Source: Bugula neritina (taxonomy: Eukaryota > Bryozoa > Gymnolaemata > Cheilostomatida > Bugulidae). Taken from it: 64,000 nt of DNA. The notes under the pieces were generated by a model that made no database searches, had not been told where the DNA came from, and saw nothing but the letters and a program-made list of their open reading frames with translations. A program made the position numbers and the translations under genes. Shown piece after piece: positions 63,342 to 64,000 of this stretch (the first letter of the stretch is position 1; every line of letters starts with the position of its first letter). Location of the stretch: positions 25,424,126-25,488,125 of the forward strand of contig OZ037766.1 in assembly GCA_964035545.1 (NCBI GenBank), given 5' to 3'.

Positions 63342-64000
63342 GTAAACAGTTGACATATATGGGATCACAACTCCTAATCTATTTTTACAATTCATTTCTG
63401 TTATGTGACTAAATGAATAACAATAATAATAGCAATATTGAGGAAAAGAAACATTTAAGGATTACATTATATTTTTAGAAAACTTTTACTCAATTTGTAT
63501 GAACTAACTAAATGCTGTTCTAATCTGTTTTAAGTAGGATTTTAGATCCTTTATTGAATTTGCAAAACTACTCAAACCTGTAAAAACAAAGTTTAAACAA
63601 AAAGCTTGGAAAATGTCAAAACCTGATACCGTATGAAGTGCAACCGATCTTGATAAAATTATTTATTAGGCTGTTGTTTTAAGGACAGACAACCACAGTA
63701 ATTGTGCATAGGTTAGTTAGTACTATGGTAATAAATTTCAAACTTTGCTTGAGTACATATTTTAATTTAAAGAAAATCTTCATTCTGGTGCTTTGGTACT
63801 TTGAAATACAAGATACATGCATAGCATATTATCTAAATTCTAAAGGGATGACAAATCTAAATTTTGCTTGCATACAAATTTATAATAATTATGAGTATAG
63901 GCTGGTAGTGCACACTGCCTGTTCTACTGGTAGTGTTCATAACCAGCTTATAGCACTTTTTATAGAGAAGAGAAGAAGTAGAAAGAAGAAAAAGAGAGTA
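63342..64000. other. AT-rich right end, presumed intron
   Basis: No exon, repeat or RNA signal could be supported. It is probably intron of the gene starting at 62429. The last 30 bases are purine-rich (AGAAGAGAAGAAG type). Confidence 0.4.

Overview
This is a eukaryotic, almost certainly invertebrate metazoan, genomic window. It is strongly AT-rich, its genes are split into many short exons with GT-AG introns, and it carries long (AT)n microsatellites, tRNA-derived SINEs and MITEs. The phylum cannot be fixed from the sequence. I rebuilt the gene models by hand: conserved protein segments were joined at GT/AG sites, and reading phase was checked across every junction.

Layout. (1) 1-23854, minus: a NACHT/WD-repeat gene of the NWD1/NWD2 type, 32 exons found, 3' end beyond the left edge. 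Its introns hold an hAT-like MITE (7405-7729), a TIR element (8526-8941), two 51-bp tandem arrays, two SINEs with clear target duplications, a hairpin MITE, and a complete two-exon membrane-protein gene on the opposite strand (12579-13518). (2) 23855-27010: intergenic. (3) 27011-34134, minus: NUP50, complete, 14 exons, 626 aa. (4) 34135-38196: about 4 kb without a recognisable gene, with a cryptically simple AGTAA/TAACT-type tract and a local duplication. (5) 38197-42223, plus: a complete 10-exon, 568-aa gene of unknown function. (6) 42672-51725, minus: a CatSper channel auxiliary subunit of the delta/epsilon family, 21 exons, 5' end not found; its 3' end faces gene 5 across a 450-bp gap. (7) 53637-57537, minus: a complete 8-exon, 338-aa secreted and probably GPI-anchored protein with two tandem Ly6/uPAR-like modules. 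(8) 57538-62395: intergenic, with a SINE and a 1.9-kb fold-back repeat around an AT core. (9) 62429 to at least 63341, plus: the 5' end of an unknown gene with short repeats.

Working relations. NUP50 is a housekeeping nuclear transport factor. The CatSper-type subunit and the neighbouring two-module Ly6/uPAR-like surface protein lie 1.9 kb apart on the same strand and could both be sperm-surface products; this is inference. The most interesting items are the nested membrane-protein gene, the 51-bp array that repeats a splice donor, the unknown 568-aa gene, the CatSper/LU pair, and the fold-back AT element.
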